Assembly (NCBI GenBank): GCA_024642445.1
Contig: JAHEBG010000025.1
Span: 1 to 9,697 of the forward strand
Source of the DNA: Gammaproteobacteria bacterium
Lineage (GTDB): Bacteria; Pseudomonadota; Gammaproteobacteria; Xanthomonadales; Xanthomonadaceae
Length of the DNA: 9,697 nt
Reading direction: 5' to 3'
The notes below the pieces were generated by a model, which made no database searches, had not been told where the DNA came from, and was given only the letters and a program-made list of their open reading frames with translations. Every line of letters begins with the position of its first letter. Position 1 is the first letter of the stretch. The translations under genes were made by a program, and so were the position numbers. Of the stretch, positions 7,458 through 9,697 are shown one piece after another.

Positions 7458-8333
7458 ATGACCTGGACCGTAATGGCCGTTGTAGCTGCGCTGATAATCG
7501 GACATGCGGTTCCGCAGGTGAGCCAATGGCGGAATTTCACCTGGTTCGAGCGCTGGCTGGCGATATTGCAGCAGCATCTGTTTGAGCGCCCGTTCTGGCA
7601 GGGCATGGCTGGCGTATTCGCCGGCATTTTTCTGCCGGCTCTTGCCCTGGGTGCCGTAGTGTATTGGTTCGATGGCCTGCTGCGGTTTCTGTTGGCGTTG
7701 GCCGTGATGCTGTATACCTGGGGTCCGCGTGATCTGGATCTTGATGTCAATGGCATCATTAATGCCGAAGGCTTGGATGCCAAAGAACGTGCTGCCAAAG
7801 CCCTGTTCGAAGAAGGGCAACGCGTGAGCTTGGAAGGCCCTGTTGCTGTAGCTGCGGTTTTCGAGAACGCATTAACCCGGTGGTTTGCCGTTTTGTTTTG
7901 GTTTCTTTTGCTGGGCCCTGCGGGCGCTTTGGCCTATCGATTGCTGTATCTGCAGGTGCATCATAAACACGACATGGCTTTGCCGGACGGCCTTCAGAAC
8001 GCAGCATCGAAAGCGTTGACGGCAGCGCATTGCCCGCCGGCACACTTCATGGTGTTGGCCATGGCGATGGCTGCGCATTTCGACAATGTCATGCAGGTTT
8101 GGCGTAATTGGTACCGTAATGGCGGGCTACGTTGGGATTATGGCTTCCTTGCGGCGGCAGCAACGGCCAGTGTCGCCTCGGAGCTTGCCGATGAAGCCGC
8201 CGATGCCGAAGACGGTCCTGCGGCAGCTCCGGCGCTGTTGGAACTGCGCGATGCGATGAGTCTTGCTTGGCGCATGCTGTTGTTGTGGTTGGCGATTCTG
8301 GCCGTTTTTGTCTTGGCGGGCTTGGTCAACTGA
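7458..8333 (+). CDS. ampE: AmpE-family inner-membrane protein
   Basis: This 291-residue polytopic membrane protein is close in length to E. coli AmpE (284). Hydrophobic segments lie near 1-17, 48-68, 70-88, 141-163 and 272-290. The family-like motif TWGPRDLDLDV (87-97) and the stretch RWFAVLFWFLLLGPAGALAYRLL (split around 141-163) match the AmpE/CobD-like superfamily. A soluble loop (about 100-140) and a large region (about 165-270) separate the membrane segments, and 238-262 is rich in Ala, Asp and Glu. AmpE was described as a membrane sensor-type protein linked to beta-lactamase control together with AmpD, but its biochemical role is not settled. No ampD lies in this window, so a link to ampC regulation is not shown here. 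The ATG at 7458 has GGGGA 7 bases upstream. It is 18 bases after nudC. Confidence 0.75.
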   Translation: MTWTVMAVVAALIIGHAVPQVSQWRNFTWFERWLAILQQHLFERPFWQGMAGVFAGIFLPALALGAVVYWFDGLLRFLLALAVMLYTWGPRDLDLDVNGIINAEGLDAKERAAKALFEEGQRVSLEGPVAVAAVFENALTRWFAVLFWFLLLGPAGALAYRLLYLQVHHKHDMALPDGLQNAASKALTAAHCPPAHFMVLAMAMAAHFDNVMQVWRNWYRNGGLRWDYGFLAAAATASVASELADEAADAEDGPAAAPALLELRDAMSLAWRMLLLWLAILAVFVLAGLVN

Positions 8334-8337
8334 GGGC

Positions 8338-8961
8338 ATGAACGTAGCCAAATTGAAAGAGGCCGAGCGCCGCTTTTTGATTAAATACCCTGGCGGTTTT
8401 CTGCACCCGGAATTGCAGGCCATTGGTAAGAAACATGCCATGAGCAAACGAATCGCCTTCGCTCAGGAAGCGTTTGCCAAAGACCGGTTCAAACAACCGC
8501 AACACATCGTCGACAGTGTCATCACCCTGATCAGTCAATCTTCGGTGGTGTCTTTGTTCGAGAAACCGAAATTCCGCGATTACCTGCGCACACTCACGGG
8601 CGAGGAGCGTCAGGCCTTTGTCGACCATCTGAAGGCCATGTTGCACGGCAATCAGGCCAAGGGCTTTGATGGCATGGTTGCGGTACTCAAGCGTGGAAAA
8701 ATCGCAAAGTGGCCGATTCTCACCGCGTTGTTGATCTATTTCCGGCCAGATTCGGAAGTGTTCATCAAGCCCACCACTGCGAAAAACGTGATTGCTTTTT
8801 TTGAGCTGGATTCACTGCACTACTCGCCGTCACCCAGCTTTGCGTTCTACCGCGATTTCAGGGAATCACTGCTGGCGATGAAAGCACGGGTGAGCCCGGA
8901 TCTGGCGCCAAGCAACGCCGCATTTTCGGGTTTTCTGATGATGAGCGTCAGCCCGCAATAA
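8338..8961 (+). CDS. Conserved protein of unknown function, 207 residues
   Basis: I do not recognise an assigned function. The protein is soluble, mostly helical and basic, with no signal peptide, transmembrane segment or cysteine. Visible features are the N-terminal MNVAKLKEAERRFLIKYPGGF, an IGKKH at 29-33, and a central SVVSLFEKPKFRDYLRTL. The N-terminal pattern resembles a family of hypothetical proteins I associate with other gammaproteobacteria; this is from memory, not a search. The ATG at 8338 starts four bases after the ampE-like stop. The GAGGG just before it is too close to act as a normal ribosome site, so reading is probably coupled to the upstream gene. It ends the rightward run, 11 bases before the stop of the convergent acyltransferase gene. 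Confidence 0.8.
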   Translation: MNVAKLKEAERRFLIKYPGGFLHPELQAIGKKHAMSKRIAFAQEAFAKDRFKQPQHIVDSVITLISQSSVVSLFEKPKFRDYLRTLTGEERQAFVDHLKAMLHGNQAKGFDGMVAVLKRGKIAKWPILTALLIYFRPDSEVFIKPTTAKNVIAFFELDSLHYSPSPSFAFYRDFRESLLAMKARVSPDLAPSNAAFSGFLMMSVSPQ

Positions 8962-8972
8962 TCCGCAGCGGG

Positions 8973-9697
8973 TCAGGCCCATTCGCCACGCATGGCTTTG
9001 ACTTTCGCTTCCAAATCCGCGGCTTTCGCACGCTCGCCGTCAACCGGCGCTTCGGCCAATATTGTTACATGGGCACGAAACCGGCTGGGCAGGCGCAGGG
9101 TATTGATAATGCCGCTGCGGCTGAAAATACTGGCCCACATGCCACGAATGGCCATGGGCACCACCGGCACCGGATTGACCGCCAGAATACGTTCCATACC
9201 GGTTTTGAACGGGCCGATTTCACCGTCGCTGGTTAATTTTCCTTCCGGAAAAATGCAGACCAACTCGCCGTCAGCCAACGCCTGTTGTACCTCATTGAAG
9301 GCGCGCTCCATCAGTGCCGCATCTTCGTGTTTGCCGGCAATGGGTATGGCGCGTGCGGCTTTGAATGCCCAGCGCGCAAACGGCGTGTTGAAGATCTTGT
9401 AGTACATTACGAAGCGGATAGGCCGTGGCACGGCACTGGACAGCAGCAGGGCGTCCATATAACTGACATGATTGCAAACCAGCAAGGCTGGGCCTTCGTC
9501 GGGCACGTGCTTTTCTACGCCGTGCACTTCCAAGCGGTACATCAGCCGTATGTAGATCCAGGCCAGAAAGCGCAGGAAGAATTCCGGCACTAGAAGCATC
9601 AAGTACACCAGCACCAGAAAATTCAAAATCGCCAGCAGTAAATACACTTCCGGAATATTCAGGCCGGCAAAGCGTTGCAGAGCGATGCCGGTGATGG
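8973..9697 (-). CDS. PlsC-family acyltransferase domain, probably the C-terminus of an MFS transporter-acyltransferase fusion (5' end outside window)
   Basis: 240 residues are visible and the reading frame stays open to the right edge. Counting from the first complete codon (9695), residues 17-48 form a hydrophobic segment with LVPEFFLRFLAW. The acyltransferase follows, with the HX4D catalytic motif NHVSYMD (His76, Asp81), PIRFVM, the glycerol-phosphate site motif FPEGK (149-153) and VPMAIRG. Such domains transfer acyl groups to lysophospholipids or 1-acyl-glycerol-3-phosphate. The LVPEF membrane segment leading directly into the domain is what I know from fused MFS-acyltransferase proteins related to LplT-Aas lysophospholipid salvage. 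The stop at 8973-8975 comes soon after the acyltransferase, so there is no C-terminal acyl-ACP synthetase domain. A GTG at 9647-9645 could start a stand-alone protein of 224 residues, but in-frame coding upstream of it makes a longer protein more likely. Confidence 0.85.
   Translation of the reverse strand, partial: ITGIALQRFAGLNIPEVYLLLAILNFLVLVYLMLLVPEFFLRFLAWIYIRLMYRLEVHGVEKHVPDEGPALLVCNHVSYMDALLLSSAVPRPIRFVMYYKIFNTPFARWAFKAARAIPIAGKHEDAALMERAFNEVQQALADGELVCIFPEGKLTSDGEIGPFKTGMERILAVNPVPVVPMAIRGMWASIFSRSGIINTLRLPSRFRAHVTILAEAPVDGERAKAADLEAKVKAMRGEWA

Noticed and set aside
8951..8973. Possible bidirectional terminator hairpin between the convergent genes (CCCGC 8952-8956 with GCGGG 8968-8972)
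   Set aside because: It has a five-base stem with an 11-base loop and no T-tract on either side. It is too weak to call, although the 11-base convergent gap leaves few alternatives.

Overview
The window looks like an ordinary chromosomal segment of a gammaproteobacterium. By eye the GC content is in the mid-50s percent and gene packing is dense. The block DUF6776-type protein, bactofilin, ErpA is an arrangement I know from Pseudomonas- and Xanthomonas-type genomes. I cannot name the genus. I see no mobile element, CRISPR array, tRNA or rRNA, and no gene-free stretch longer than about 135 bases.

Left half (1-4854, minus strand): two signalling genes read leftward as one unit. The first (4854-2206) encodes an 882-residue soluble protein. 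It has a helical N-terminus, a degenerate receiver, an intact receiver, and a GGDEF-EAL tandem in which nearly all catalytic residues are replaced. Its stop overlaps by one base (TAATG) the start of the second gene. That gene encodes a membrane-anchored hybrid histidine kinase with HisKA, HATPase, a degenerate receiver, an intact receiver and an HPt domain; it runs off the left edge inside the HPt. The natural reading is a phosphorelay, His124 to Asp563 to HPt His724, possibly ending on Asp383 of the enzymatically dead GGDEF-EAL protein, which would then act through binding rather than catalysis.

Middle (4855-4988): a divergent promoter region. A good sigma70-like promoter faces left and a perfect TATAAT box faces right, with two small palindromes in or beside the left-facing promoter.

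Right half (4989-8961, plus strand): a compact run of six genes with gaps of 1-40 bases. In order they are a single-pass membrane coiled-coil protein (DUF6776 type), a bactofilin, the Fe-S carrier ErpA, a NudC-type NADH/NAD-cap Nudix hydrolase, an AmpE-family membrane protein, and a conserved 207-residue protein of unknown function. The first two probably act together at the inner membrane or in envelope shape. The others link iron-sulfur assembly, NAD metabolism or RNA decapping, and envelope signalling, and may share only transcription.

Right edge (8973-9697, minus strand): the C-terminal part of a PlsC-family acyltransferase. Its reading frame stays open to the window edge through a hydrophobic segment, which suggests an MFS transporter-acyltransferase fusion of the lysophospholipid-salvage kind. 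It converges on the six-gene run with only 11 bases between the stops.
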